From contig NC_008278.1 in assembly GCF_000058485.1 (NCBI RefSeq), forward strand, positions 6,070,962 to 6,134,961: a DNA stretch of 64,000 bases, given 5' to 3'. This document shows positions 28,732-37,241 of the stretch, one piece after another. Below the pieces are notes generated by a model, which saw only the letters and a list, made by a program, of their open reading frames with translations, did not search any database and was not told the DNA's origin. The number at the start of each line of letters is the position of its first letter. Within the stretch, counting starts at the first letter, position 1. Origin of the DNA: Frankia alni ACN14a (GTDB lineage: Bacteria > Actinomycetota > Actinomycetes > Frankiales > Frankiaceae). A program made the translations under genes and the position numbers.

Positions 28732-29490
28732 ATGTCACCGACCGATCCGATCCCCCTGTACGGGCCCCAGTACAAGCGCGATCCCTACCCCCTCTATCGG
28801 CGACTGCGCGCCACCGGACCCGTTCATCGGGTCCGCTTTCCCAGCGGCGTGATCGGCTGGCTGGTCACCGGCTACCGGGCAGCCCACGAAGCGCTGAACG
28901 ACCACCGGCTCGGCAAGAATCACGCACTGGGTACCTCCGATGCGCTGAGCGCCCTGATCGACGAGGAGGGACTCCGTCACCTCGACCTGTTCAGCCTGCG
29001 CGACATCCTCGGGGACCTTCCCTACGACGACAAGCGGTCGTCGGTCAGCAGGCGTTATGGACCGACCTCCGAGCAGCTGCGGGCCGAGGTGCGATCCGAT
29101 GAGGACACCCGCCGCCTGTACCAGGGCATAACCCGATTTCTGGTCGAGGACACCGCCGAGTTTGTGGGCAGCCGGTCGGCACTGCAGCGTGAGTGCCGCC
29201 AGCGGGCCTATGGCGTCATCGGCCGCAGTCGAGCCTGGGGGCGGCTGGTCGCCGAGCACCATCCGCGGGCGGTGCGTCTGTCGATCCATCCCCAGCGCCG
29301 CGGCACGTCCAAGTTCGGCATCCGCCTGTTGGAAAGCTCCGACGCCTGGATGACACCGTGGCACGCCACAGTTCTGCGCCGGGCGGACGGCGCCTCGGAA
29401 CTGATGCGACGCGCGGACGCGCAGCGGCTCGGCCGGTTGGTGACGCGCGACGGCCGGCCGAGCCATTTCCAGGCCCACGCTGCGGTCTGA
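28732..29490 (+). CDS. Chimera: cytochrome P450 N-terminus joined to the C-terminal part of a Dit1/PvcA isocyanide synthase
   Basis: 252 residues from ATG 28732 (AGGAGG five bases upstream). Residues ~1-90 match the N-terminus of actinobacterial P450s: YKRDPYPLYRRLRATGPVHR, then the strand GWLVTGYRAAHEALNDHRLG. The P450 I-helix, ExxR and haem-Cys loop are all absent. From about residue 95 the protein changes to the isocyanide-synthase (DIT1_PvcA) family: DLFSLRDILGDLPYDDKRSS, RRLYQGITRFLVEDTAEF, RAVRLSIHPQRRGTSKFGI and AWMTPWHATVL. The last two are the most conserved blocks of that family. The first ~110 residues of an isocyanide synthase (with the SDGRVF-type segment) are missing. The frame is continuous, so a deletion most likely fused two neighbouring genes. 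Whether the chimera has any activity is doubtful. It lies between asnB and a metal-chelate uptake operon. Confidence 0.75.
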   Translation: MSPTDPIPLYGPQYKRDPYPLYRRLRATGPVHRVRFPSGVIGWLVTGYRAAHEALNDHRLGKNHALGTSDALSALIDEEGLRHLDLFSLRDILGDLPYDDKRSSVSRRYGPTSEQLRAEVRSDEDTRRLYQGITRFLVEDTAEFVGSRSALQRECRQRAYGVIGRSRAWGRLVAEHHPRAVRLSIHPQRRGTSKFGIRLLESSDAWMTPWHATVLRRADGASELMRRADAQRLGRLVTRDGRPSHFQAHAAV

Positions 29491-29516
29491 CCACGCCGTC
29501 GGGACACCCTGCGGCT

Positions 29517-30425
29517 TCAGCACGGATTCCGTTTCTCCTCGCTCTCCCGCCCGGCCTCCTCCCGCCCGGCCGCCCGCCCGGCCTCGGTCGGGACCGAGCC
29601 GGCGGCCGGCGCTGGGCGGCGGCCATGGCAGCTCCACAGGCAGGGGCGCTGTGGGCAGACGCAGCGTGGTCGCCCGATCAGGCGTGGGCGACCGGTGAAC
29701 GGGTCCGCGAGCAGGAATCCGTCGATGTCGAAGACGTCGCGGAGGACCTCGGCGCCGAGTACGACGGCCGGCGGCCCGGCGGCGACGACCCGGCCGGCAC
29801 GTAGCGCCACAAGCGTGTCCGCGTAGGCGGCGGCCAGGTCGAGAGAATGCAGGGCAGCCAGAACGGTCAGATTCAGGCTGCGTACCAGCTCCAGAACATC
29901 AAGCTGGTGGAACGGATCCAGGTGATTCGTCGGCTCGTCCAACACGAGCAGCCGCGGCTGCTGGGCGAGCGCCCGAGCGAGCAGAACCCGTTGCCGCTCC
30001 CCGCCGGACAGCGTCGAAAGCCGGCGATCGGCGAACGGGCCGCAGCCGGTTCGGTCGAGCGCCTGGTCCACCACGGTCCAGTCGGATTCCTGCAACCGGT
30101 CGAACATCCCCAGGTACGGCGTACGCCCCAGGCCGACGGACTCCCGCGCGGTGAAGTCGAACCCGCCGTGCTGATCCTGGGCGAGAACCCCGACGGCCCG
30201 GGCGACCTGTCGAGCCGGCGCCCGCCACAGGTCGTCCGGGCCGAGCAGGATCGACCCCGCACGAGGCCGCAGCGCCCGGTACACGGTCTTGAGCATCGTC
30301 GACTTACCGCTCCCGTTGGGACCGACGAGAGCGACGAACGCACCGGCCTCGACAGTGAGGTCGATGCCGTTGACCGCGGGCACAGAGGTCCATCCGGCGG
30401 TCACTCCAGCGATGGACAACCTCAC
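29517..30425 (-). CDS. FecE/FepC-type iron-chelate ABC transporter ATPase with Cys-rich tail
   Basis: 302 residues from GTG 30425, which overlaps the permease stop (GTGA). ATPase motifs: Walker A VGPNGSGKSTMLK (~34-46), Q-loop in GVLAQDQHGGFDF, signature STLSGGERQRVLLARAL, Walker B LLVLDEPTNHLDP, switch His AALHSLD. This is the ferric-siderophore/cobalamin/haem importer class, which energises uptake with the FecCD permease. FecE-type proteins usually stop near residue 255-265. Here about 40 residues follow, beginning RPRCVCPQRPCLWSCHG (four Cys in 13 positions), which could bind a metal or be a fortuitous extension. The gene ends 26 bp from the convergent chimera gene. Confidence 0.9.
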   Translation of the reverse strand: MRLSIAGVTAGWTSVPAVNGIDLTVEAGAFVALVGPNGSGKSTMLKTVYRALRPRAGSILLGPDDLWRAPARQVARAVGVLAQDQHGGFDFTARESVGLGRTPYLGMFDRLQESDWTVVDQALDRTGCGPFADRRLSTLSGGERQRVLLARALAQQPRLLVLDEPTNHLDPFHQLDVLELVRSLNLTVLAALHSLDLAAAYADTLVALRAGRVVAAGPPAVVLGAEVLRDVFDIDGFLLADPFTGRPRLIGRPRCVCPQRPCLWSCHGRRPAPAAGSVPTEAGRAAGREEAGRESEEKRNPC

Positions 30426-31531
30426 AGCACACCCGCCGATCCGATCGCACCACGGCGTAGCGTGATCACGAACAGGGGCACCCCGATCGCCGCGGTCAGG
30501 ATGCCGACCGGCAGCTCCGTCGGCGCGAGGACGAGGCGGGCCGCCGTATCCGCCCAGACCAGGACGATGGCACCGAGCAGCGCGGCGACGGGAAGTACCC
30601 GCCGATGGTCCGCGCCCACGAGCAGCCGGGTCAGGTTCGGGATCACCATGCCGACGAAGCCGATGGCTCCCGACATCGCGACCGCCGTGCCGGTCAGCAG
30701 GGCGACGAGTACGAGCAGGAACCCTCGAGATCGGCTCGCGTCCACGCCGAGCGCGGCGGCTGCCTCATCCCCGAGTACGAGGACGTTGAGCCGGCCACCG
30801 AGGGGCAGCAGCAGGGTGGCGAGCGCACCGACGACCAGCACGACGGTCACGGTCAGGTCCCAGCGCGCCCCGGAGAAACTGCCCAGCAGCCAGAACAGGA
30901 CTTGCGCCTGGGCGTCCGCGTTGCGGGTACGTAGCAGCAGAAAGGAGGTGACGCCGTCCAGCAGCTGCGCGGCGGCCACACCGACCAGTACCAGGCGGGC
31001 CGGTGCCAACACCCCGCCGGTGCGGGCCACCAGGAACACCGCGGCCCCCGCCAGCAGCGCCCCGCCGAACGCCGCGAGTGGCAGCGTCATCGTTCCGAGA
31101 GTCACTGCGCTCAGCACGGTCAGGGCGAACACCGCCGCGGCACTCGCTCCCGAGGACAGCCCGAGGATGAACGGGTCTGCCACCGGATTGCGCACCAGCG
31201 CCTGCGTGACTGTTCCGGCCAGCGCAAGACCCGCACCGACGGCTGCTGCCGTGAGCACCCGGGGGGCCCGCAGCTGCCAGACGATGATGTCCGTCGGCCC
31301 CGTGATGTGACCCGAGCCGAAAACGTGCGCCCGCAGTATCCCCACGACCTCGCCGACCGGCACCGCGACCGGGCCGAGTCCGACGGACATGACGACCGAC
31401 ACCGCCAGGGTGCCAGCCAGAACGGTGATCACGACGGCGGTCGGGACGGCTGCCGCCAAACCGCCGTTCCGTGACCCGTGCGGCGTCGTCGCGGTGGTTC
31501 GGGTGGCGCCGGGCGCGGCGGTGACGGTCAC
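30422..31531 (-). CDS. FecCD-family iron-chelate/cobalamin ABC transporter permease
   Basis: 369 residues from GTG 31531, overlapping the stop of the binding-protein gene (GTGA). It has about ten hydrophobic segments. Family motifs include IIVWQLRAPRVLTAAAVGAGLALAG, LVRNPVADPFILGLSSGASA, VLVLGDEAAAALGVDASRSR (the cytoplasmic loop contacting the ATPase) and GAIGFVGMVIPNLTRLLVG followed by DHRRVLPVAALLGA, then LPVGILTAAIGVPLFVITL. Works as a homodimer in the membrane with the downstream ATPase. The three genes are translationally coupled, indicating one operon: membrane protein (33.7 kb), binding protein, permease, ATPase. Confidence 0.93.
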   Translation of the reverse strand: MTVTAAPGATRTTATTPHGSRNGGLAAAVPTAVVITVLAGTLAVSVVMSVGLGPVAVPVGEVVGILRAHVFGSGHITGPTDIIVWQLRAPRVLTAAAVGAGLALAGTVTQALVRNPVADPFILGLSSGASAAAVFALTVLSAVTLGTMTLPLAAFGGALLAGAAVFLVARTGGVLAPARLVLVGVAAAQLLDGVTSFLLLRTRNADAQAQVLFWLLGSFSGARWDLTVTVVLVVGALATLLLPLGGRLNVLVLGDEAAAALGVDASRSRGFLLVLVALLTGTAVAMSGAIGFVGMVIPNLTRLLVGADHRRVLPVAALLGAIVLVWADTAARLVLAPTELPVGILTAAIGVPLFVITLRRGAIGSAGVL

Positions 31532-32793
31532 CGGGCCGACCGATGCAGGGCCGCGCCGACCATGGTGACGGCCTGCCCGTTCAGGGGGCTCGGGGACAGG
31601 AAGACCGTGTTGGAAACGGTGACGATCCGCCGCTCGCGGACCGCGGTGATCCGGGCTAGCTGGGGGCTGGCCAGGATGGCGCTGACCAGGTCGGCGGCCT
31701 TCGCGGACCCGGCGAAGGTGATGGCGACGATGGCTTCCGGGTCGCGGGCGACGACCTCTTCGAGGTTCACGTTGGCGCTGTCACCGGGGAGATCGGCGAA
31801 GATGTTCGCCCCACCGGCCTGGGAGACGATGCCGTTGGCCAGGCCACCGCCGCCAATCGTGCCGATCGACTGCCCCGCCGCCGGCGCCGCGGACAGCACG
31901 AGTGTGCGAACGGGGGGCCTTCCTTCGAACAGAGCACGGGCCGGGGCGATCTCCGCCCCCAGCTGGGTGATCAGCGCCTCGCCTCGCTGCTCCACACCGA
32001 AAGCACGGGCCGTGTCCCGGATGAACTGCCACGTCGGGGCCAGGTCTCGCACCCGCGTCCCGGTTGGTGCGGCGCAGGCGACGACGACCGGGATACCGGC
32101 AACGGACAGGTCCCGGGCGGTCGGTGTGCCGGGAAACCCGCCCAGTTCCAGGGTGGAGGTGCCCAGAACGAGGTCGGGTCGTTCGGCGATCACCTGCTCC
32201 CGGTTGGGCAACCGGTCGGACAGCAGCGGAATCCTGTTCAGCCGGGTCCGGTCACCGGTCGGGTACGCGGCGAAGAAGTCGTTGCCCGCCGTGGCGACCA
32301 CCCGGTCGAGAAGGCCGAGTCGCAGCAGCAATCCGGCGGCGCCGCCGTCCAGGGTGACCACCCGGCGCGGCGTGCTCGGCGGTCTCACGGGAGTGGGGCA
32401 GTCCGCCGAACCACTGGCCGCGGATCCGTGGCCGCCGCCTGCGTTCCTGTCCCCCGACAGGCCACCGCCCGGGCTGGCCGCCGCAGGGGCACCGGCGGAA
32501 GCGTCGTGTGCCACGGCAGACGAGTCGGCGCAGCCCGCCGCGGAGCAGGCTACGAGCGCGATCGACGCCGCAAGCACCCGGGATCCTCGGCGCCCGAGCC
32601 GCGATCGGTGAGAGCGGACGGGTCCCTGCCTCCCGCCGTGTCCGGACCGAATCACGCGGTCGGCGCCGAGCTGACGGGTAGCTGCCCGCGGGCGGCTCGA
32701 ATCCGGGGCCCCTTGGCTCGGTGCGGGCGGGGAAGAACTCGCGGAAGGCGAAAGATCCTCACCAGGCGAGAAGATGTATTTGCAGTGCGTCAC
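31528..32793 (-). CDS. Iron-chelate-type ABC transporter substrate-binding lipoprotein (FecB/FepB class)
   Basis: The mature domain is a class III binding fold: TPRRVVTLDGGAAGLLLRLG, NRIPLLSDRLPNREQVIAE, RPDLVLG, and the C-terminal ADLVSAILASPQLARITAVRE. A lipobox SAAGC follows RVLAASIALVACSAAGC, so it is membrane-anchored. The start is uncertain. GTG 32793 has a good ribosome site (GGGAG six bases upstream) but places about 85 polar residues before the signal. GTG 32655 gives a normal signal peptide (375 residues in total) but has no visible ribosome site. Ligand class (ferric siderophore, cobalamin, haem or other chelate) is not determinable. Next to an isocyanide-synthase relic, a metal-isonitrile complex is an attractive but unproven option. 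Confidence 0.85.
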   Translation of the reverse strand: MTHCKYIFSPGEDLSPSASSSPPAPSQGAPDSSRPRAATRQLGADRVIRSGHGGRQGPVRSHRSRLGRRGSRVLAASIALVACSAAGCADSSAVAHDASAGAPAAASPGGGLSGDRNAGGGHGSAASGSADCPTPVRPPSTPRRVVTLDGGAAGLLLRLGLLDRVVATAGNDFFAAYPTGDRTRLNRIPLLSDRLPNREQVIAERPDLVLGTSTLELGGFPGTPTARDLSVAGIPVVVACAAPTGTRVRDLAPTWQFIRDTARAFGVEQRGEALITQLGAEIAPARALFEGRPPVRTLVLSAAPAAGQSIGTIGGGGLANGIVSQAGGANIFADLPGDSANVNLEEVVARDPEAIVAITFAGSAKAADLVSAILASPQLARITAVRERRIVTVSNTVFLSPSPLNGQAVTMVGAALHRSAR

Positions 32794-33106
32794 AACAGTC
32801 TCCCTTGGCTGGGCAGACGTGAGCACGGCCATGGGTCGACCCCACCGGGGCCGCCCACGGCTCGCAGACGGGGTTCGGCTACCTGCGGGCACGAGGAGAT
32901 ACCCAACCGGTGAGTACGGCCTTCCAGAGGCCGAACGCGTGCCGCTCAGGCGCCAGCGGCGTGAAGCGGCGAGCAACGCCCATCCATCTCGACGGAGCGC
33001 GCAGGACGCCGGGGCACAGCCCGGCCGATCCGTCAGCGTCCCCGCGGTCGCCCGTCCGCTCGAGGCAGTGTCGGCAGTAGGCCGTGGGACAGGCCTCGGC
33101 AGCCGG
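32794..33106. other. Intergenic region, no gene recognised
   Basis: 313 bp between the small membrane protein gene and the binding-protein start, both on the minus strand. A short hairpin (CGGCCTC/GAAGGCCG type, near 32920-32940) is visible. I searched by eye for a cobalamin riboswitch (B12 box) in this upstream region and found no convincing match. Confidence 0.4.
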
Positions 33107-33727
33107 TCAGGTTGTGCCGGGAACCGGCGGCCCTCGGCGGATGACGACATGGCGGAGCAGCACAAGGCGGCGAACCGGTCGGTTGGTTGCCGGCTTCCAC
33201 GCTGCGCGGCCCGGCCTGGGCCGGCGTGTTCCATTCGGGCGTCGGCGCAGCCGCCTGACCACTCGCCGGGCCACCCGGACGACGCCGCTGGTCACCCGCC
33301 ACAGGGCATGTTCCCCGATGGCGAGCCACCAGGTGAGCAGGAGGGCCGCGCCGAGGTGGGCTGCGGCCATCGCCGGTCCTCCGGGCAGCAGGTTCACGCC
33401 GGAATGCCCGACCGTCCCGCCGGGTCCGACCTCGCCGGCGAGCCCCCCGCTCCGGCTCGCGCCGTGGGTGGGCATGGCCAGGGTGAACGCGACATGCAGC
33501 CCCACCTGAACGGAGAGCATGAGCCCGGCGAGGCGTCGCCGGCACATCGGCCGGTCGGCGACGCCCCAGCAGATCCGCGCGGCCAGCGCCGCGCCTACCC
33601 CCAGAACCGGCAGCGAAGGCGGCCGAGCACAGGTTGTGAGGTGAGCGGCCGTCGCCAGTCCGACGGCCACGCCGGCCACGGTCGCGGTGCGCACCGCACG
33701 CCCGACTCGTGTCGCGGCCCAGATCAC
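33107..33727 (-). CDS. Small polytopic membrane protein, first gene of the FecBCD-type operon
   Basis: 206 residues from GTG 33727. Four hydrophobic segments are apparent: TATVAGVAVGLATAAHL, SLPVLGVGAALAARICW, LAGLMLSVQVGLHVAFTLAM and AAAHLGAALLLTWWLAIG. His and Met residues lie in or near the helices (AAHL, LHVAF, AMPTHG, MAAAHLG), followed by a basic C-terminal tail (RRVVRRLRRRP). Similar four-helix His-containing proteins occur near copper and iron handling genes in actinobacteria, but I do not recognise a named family. Same strand as, and 313 bp upstream of, the binding-protein gene, so co-transcription is plausible. Confidence 0.65.
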   Translation of the reverse strand: MIWAATRVGRAVRTATVAGVAVGLATAAHLTTCARPPSLPVLGVGAALAARICWGVADRPMCRRRLAGLMLSVQVGLHVAFTLAMPTHGASRSGGLAGEVGPGGTVGHSGVNLLPGGPAMAAAHLGAALLLTWWLAIGEHALWRVTSGVVRVARRVVRRLRRRPNGTRRPRPGRAAWKPATNRPVRRLVLLRHVVIRRGPPVPGTT

Positions 33728-33818
33728 AGTCCCAGCATCCTAGCTCTTCGCGGACAGAGTCCTTACTTTCCGCAACGCTCCACGCTTATGCGTGACCGAA
33801 CATGTGCTGCCTGCGGTT

Positions 33819-33847
33819 ATTCTACGAGATGTAGAGGTGAGGTTCCA
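33819..33847 (-). promoter_or_regulatory. Candidate promoter with overlapping inverted repeat upstream of the uptake operon
   Basis: Read on the minus strand, TGGAAC (33847-33842), a 17-bp spacer and TAGAAT (33824-33819) form a good vegetative promoter starting near 33812, about 85 nt before the membrane-protein GTG at 33727. An inverted repeat TCTAC-N5-GTAGA (33821-33835) overlaps the -10 box and is a candidate operator. It does not match DtxR/IdeR or Fur boxes that I know. The rest of 33728-34136 (409 bp) shows no gene and is AT-richer than its surroundings. Confidence 0.4.
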
Positions 33848-34136
33848 TCTTCTGATGCGGTTCGCAGCCACCACAGTCCGTACGGGTGGTCGTACGTGAC
33901 GCCTGCCCGGTGCCTTCCTGGGGCGAACATCCGCAATCATCGAAACGTCGTTCGGCATCGGGCACCGTAGAGCACACCGATCGCCACGGCCGGAGAAAAT
34001 CTGAGCCCCTGATGTGACGGCTGCGAGACGGGCAACCCAATCCACGAGCAGCGAGGGCCGTGGTCCGTGGGTTTCGGAGGGCCGCCCCACGGACGGCTCC
34101 CGGCACGGCGGGTCGTACCCGCCGTGCCGGGCCCGG

Positions 34137-36485
34137 TCAGCCGACGCCGACGGTGTCGTAGTCGGCGATGCGCAGGGACATCGTCTCGGCGAGGCGGGCC
34201 ATGGCGCCGTCGATGAGCTTGAGGTCGCGGATGGCGAGCTGGCCGTCGTGGACGGTGCCGGCCTGCTCCTCGCTGCGACGTTCGGCCCGGTCGAGCAGCG
34301 CCGACGAGCGGGTGTAGGTCGCGTCGCGCGGGCCGTTGAGCGCGGCGGCGATGACGTCCAGCGACTCGTGCAGGGTCGCGGTCGCCCCCTTGATCTCCCG
34401 TCGGCTGCCGAGGTCGAGCGGGCCGGCCCTGTCGACGTCGTGGACGAGGTTGCGGCTGTAGCTGCGCGACGCGGTGGCCAGGCGCATGACCTCCCCGATG
34501 CCCTCGTCGATGCCGCCGACCGCATTGCGGCGCAGGGGCTGGGCGGTCGCGACCAGGCCCTGGTAGGCGGCGTCGACGGCGCGGGCGTCGGCCCGCAGGG
34601 CGGTGTCGCCGCCGACCGGGTCGCCGAGCAGGCGGGCGCTGGCGTGCTCGACGAGGTCCGCCACCGCCTGCACGTACGCCCGCAGGGCAACCCGCAGCAC
34701 TCGGCGCGTACGCAGCGGGAACACCACCATCACGACCACGATGGCGACCCCGGCGCCCAGGGCGGTCTCCTCCAGCCGCAGGCGCAGCAGCGAGTTGGAG
34801 AACTCGTCGAGCTGGACGTAGAGCTGGGAGACCATCACGGTGATCCCGACGACCATGAAGGCGTAGTTGATCCGCATCAGGTAGAAGCCGAGGAACAGCG
34901 ACACGAAGATGACCGTGAGCGACAGCGCGGTGTCGTGGCCGACCGCGTGCGCGAGCACCGAGCCGATCAGGATGCCGACCAGCGTGCCGATCACCCGGGA
35001 CAGCGCCTTGCGCACCTGCTCGCCGGAGTTGTTCGCCCCCATGAAGGTGATGAACGCGGCGATCACCGCCCAGTAGAACCGCCGGCCCGACAACAGGTCG
35101 CCGAGCGCGATCGCCGCCGCGACCGCGACGCCCATCTGGATGGCCGCCCGAACGTGCGGTGCGAGCCGGATGCTGCCACCGGGACGCTCGCCCCGTTCCA
35201 GCGAGGCCACGGCGCTGGGCACCGCGGACCCCGGCAGCCAGCCGCCGAACAGCATCACCGACGGCTGGAACGCGGCCGCGCCGTCCTCGGCCTTCGCCGA
35301 GCCCAGGGCGAGCCACTGGACCATCGCCTCGGTCAGCGCGAGCACCGATCCGGCGAAGCGGTGCACGACGACGACCGCGGTGCGGTCCCGGCTGCCGGCG
35401 AGGGGATCGGGGTCGTGGTCGACCGCCCGCAGCAGCTCGATCAGCGCACGGGCGTGAGCGTTGGCCGCCTCGGCGTCGCGGTCGAGGATCCCGTTCAGGG
35501 CGCCGCGGACCTCGGCGAGCTGGTCGGCGGGCAGGCCGAGGCGGGCCATGGCCTGGGCGAACCGGGCGACGTTGGTCAGGGCCAGCTCGACGTCGAACAG
35601 GCGCTGGTGCAGCAGCTGGCCCGACGAGCCGTCCGCCACCGCGGCGGGATCGCCGAGCTGGGCGTCGATCATCAGGGCGGCCTCGTTGAGCCGGACGAGC
35701 TGACGCTGCAGGCGCTGCTCCTGGCGTTCGCCGTGCTCCGGGTCCTCGAACAGCTCCAGGGCCAGCTTCGCCACCTTGCGGGCGCGGGCGGCGTAGGAAC
35801 GCTGGGTCCGCTGCAGGGCCTTCGCGGGATGCGGGTAGAACAGCACGAAGCGGACGATGATCGCCACCGCCAGCCCCACCCCGAGCTCGGCGCACAGCCA
35901 GCCGAGGTCACCCAGCGACACGCCTGCCCCGAGGAAGAACCCCAGGAAGACGCCCATGAACAGCAGCATGCCGCCGATGAAGCCGCGCAGGCCGAAACGC
36001 CGGCAGTAGGTGCCGACCGCCAGGCTGAGGGCGAGGACGATCAGCGAGATCGTCCGGTGATCGGCGAGGCTGATGCCGAGCACGAGCATCGGGACCAGGG
36101 GGACCGGCAGCAGGAGCATCGTCACGAGCTGGCCCCGCGCGGTCGCGTCCATCACCCCGAAGACCGAGATCAGCCCGATCAGCGCGCCCATCATCATGGC
36201 GATGACCTGGTACTGGTGGTTGGCCGCCGCCACCGCGGCCGCCTTCGCCGCCGGCAGGTGCGCGCCGTGGGTGTCGATCTGCAGCGCGTGGGTGGCCCGG
36301 ACGAACAGCCACTCGACGAGCAGGATCGCGCCGATCGTGATGACGCAGTGCAGCGCCATCCGGAACCGGTTCAGGCCGGGGTCCGAGCCGAGGAAACGGT
36401 CGACCCAGCGGGTACGGAGCTGCTCGGCCGGTCGGGCCGGCGGGCTGGCGGTGGCGACGTCGAGCCGGACCTCACCGATGCTCAA
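34137..36485 (-). CDS. FUSC-family membrane protein (aromatic-acid-exporter-like)
   Basis: 782 residues from TTG 36485, chosen because GGAGGG stands five bases upstream; upstream frame text is not conserved-looking. The architecture is two membrane modules, each of about six helices: residues ~40-200 (GLNRFRMALHCVITIGAILLVEWLF, QYQVIAMMMGALIGLISVFG) and ~420-580 (RAAIQMGVAVAAAIALGDLL, SGRRFYWAVIAAFITFMGAN, VIGTLVGILIGSVLAHAVG). The block F-Y-W-A-V-I-A-A-F is the FUSC signature. A large helical cytoplasmic domain lies between the modules and another at the C-terminus. Family members are linked to export of aromatic acids or to envelope stress; the substrate here is unknown. Convergent neighbours are absent and it appears monocistronic. 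Confidence 0.85.
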   Translation of the reverse strand: MSIGEVRLDVATASPPARPAEQLRTRWVDRFLGSDPGLNRFRMALHCVITIGAILLVEWLFVRATHALQIDTHGAHLPAAKAAAVAAANHQYQVIAMMMGALIGLISVFGVMDATARGQLVTMLLLPVPLVPMLVLGISLADHRTISLIVLALSLAVGTYCRRFGLRGFIGGMLLFMGVFLGFFLGAGVSLGDLGWLCAELGVGLAVAIIVRFVLFYPHPAKALQRTQRSYAARARKVAKLALELFEDPEHGERQEQRLQRQLVRLNEAALMIDAQLGDPAAVADGSSGQLLHQRLFDVELALTNVARFAQAMARLGLPADQLAEVRGALNGILDRDAEAANAHARALIELLRAVDHDPDPLAGSRDRTAVVVVHRFAGSVLALTEAMVQWLALGSAKAEDGAAAFQPSVMLFGGWLPGSAVPSAVASLERGERPGGSIRLAPHVRAAIQMGVAVAAAIALGDLLSGRRFYWAVIAAFITFMGANNSGEQVRKALSRVIGTLVGILIGSVLAHAVGHDTALSLTVIFVSLFLGFYLMRINYAFMVVGITVMVSQLYVQLDEFSNSLLRLRLEETALGAGVAIVVVMVVFPLRTRRVLRVALRAYVQAVADLVEHASARLLGDPVGGDTALRADARAVDAAYQGLVATAQPLRRNAVGGIDEGIGEVMRLATASRSYSRNLVHDVDRAGPLDLGSRREIKGATATLHESLDVIAAALNGPRDATYTRSSALLDRAERRSEEQAGTVHDGQLAIRDLKLIDGAMARLAETMSLRIADYDTVGVG

Positions 36486-37241
36486 TACATCCCTCCAACG
36501 GGGGTCGCGATCCTGCCCTGGTCGAGGACCGGATCGGCTGGATGAGGGCGACGGGGGAACGCCCTCGCGCCTGACGCGGCGGTGCCCGGCGAACGGCAAC
36601 GGTCATCCGGACCGGCGCCCGTGCGGGCGATGGACGCGGCCAGGCCGACGGCCCCGGCGGCGATCCGCACGATCGGAACCCTGATGTGCGGCCACCCGAT
36701 GTGCGGCTATTGATAAGTTAGCAATATTTCAGCTTCCGGAGTGCATTCTCCGGATGTGGGAGATGTGACAGCGGGTGAGGGAATAGGGTGATCTCCCCCC
36801 GCGCCGTTCGGGCCGGTCCTGACGGGGCTCACCGCCCGCCCACCACCCACCACGGAACGTGCGACGATCCGCACCCCGCTCGTGGCGCCCGCCGCGCCCG
36901 GGCGAGATCAGCCCACCCCCTGTCGGTCGCCGAGAGCGACGATGATCTCGCCGGTCGCCCGCGGCGACGGCCACCGCCGGCACCCACGGGACGATAACCG
37001 GGCGCCACCATTCCCGAACCTGATTATCCGTAGACGGACTTCCCTGGGAGCCCTGATGCGCCGATTCCCCGGATCGCCGTCAGTACCGACTGAAACCACC
37101 ACCAGTACGCGTGTCACCGGTACTGGTTTCACCGGTGCGGGCATCCCCGGTGCCGGTCAACGGGGAAAAGCCGGCCGGCGGCGATGTCCAACCAGCGGCC
37201 GTCCGGTTTCTCGAAGATTCTGCGATTCTGCGATTCTGCCG
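36486..37241. other. 756-bp intergenic region with palindromes, no gene recognised
   Basis: No frame has domain-like sequence. Notable sites: a direct repeat GATGTGCGGC at 36683-36692 and 36698-36707; an unusually AT-rich inverted repeat TATTG-N9-CAATA (36708-36726); a perfect hairpin TCCGGAG-TGCATT-CTCCGGA (36735-36754); and CCAGTAC/GTACTGG arms near 37103-37127. The AT-rich patch likely holds the FUSC promoter or a regulator site; the hairpins may terminate transcription from the LysR gene side. Confidence 0.5.

Noticed and set aside
32794-33106. Cobalamin riboswitch upstream of the FecB-type gene
   Set aside because: No B12 box or recognisable core segments could be found on the minus strand.
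32774-33970. Plus-strand open frame opposite the membrane protein and binding-protein start
   Set aside because: No recognisable domain; the minus-strand membrane protein has clear hydrophobic helices and lies in the operon direction.
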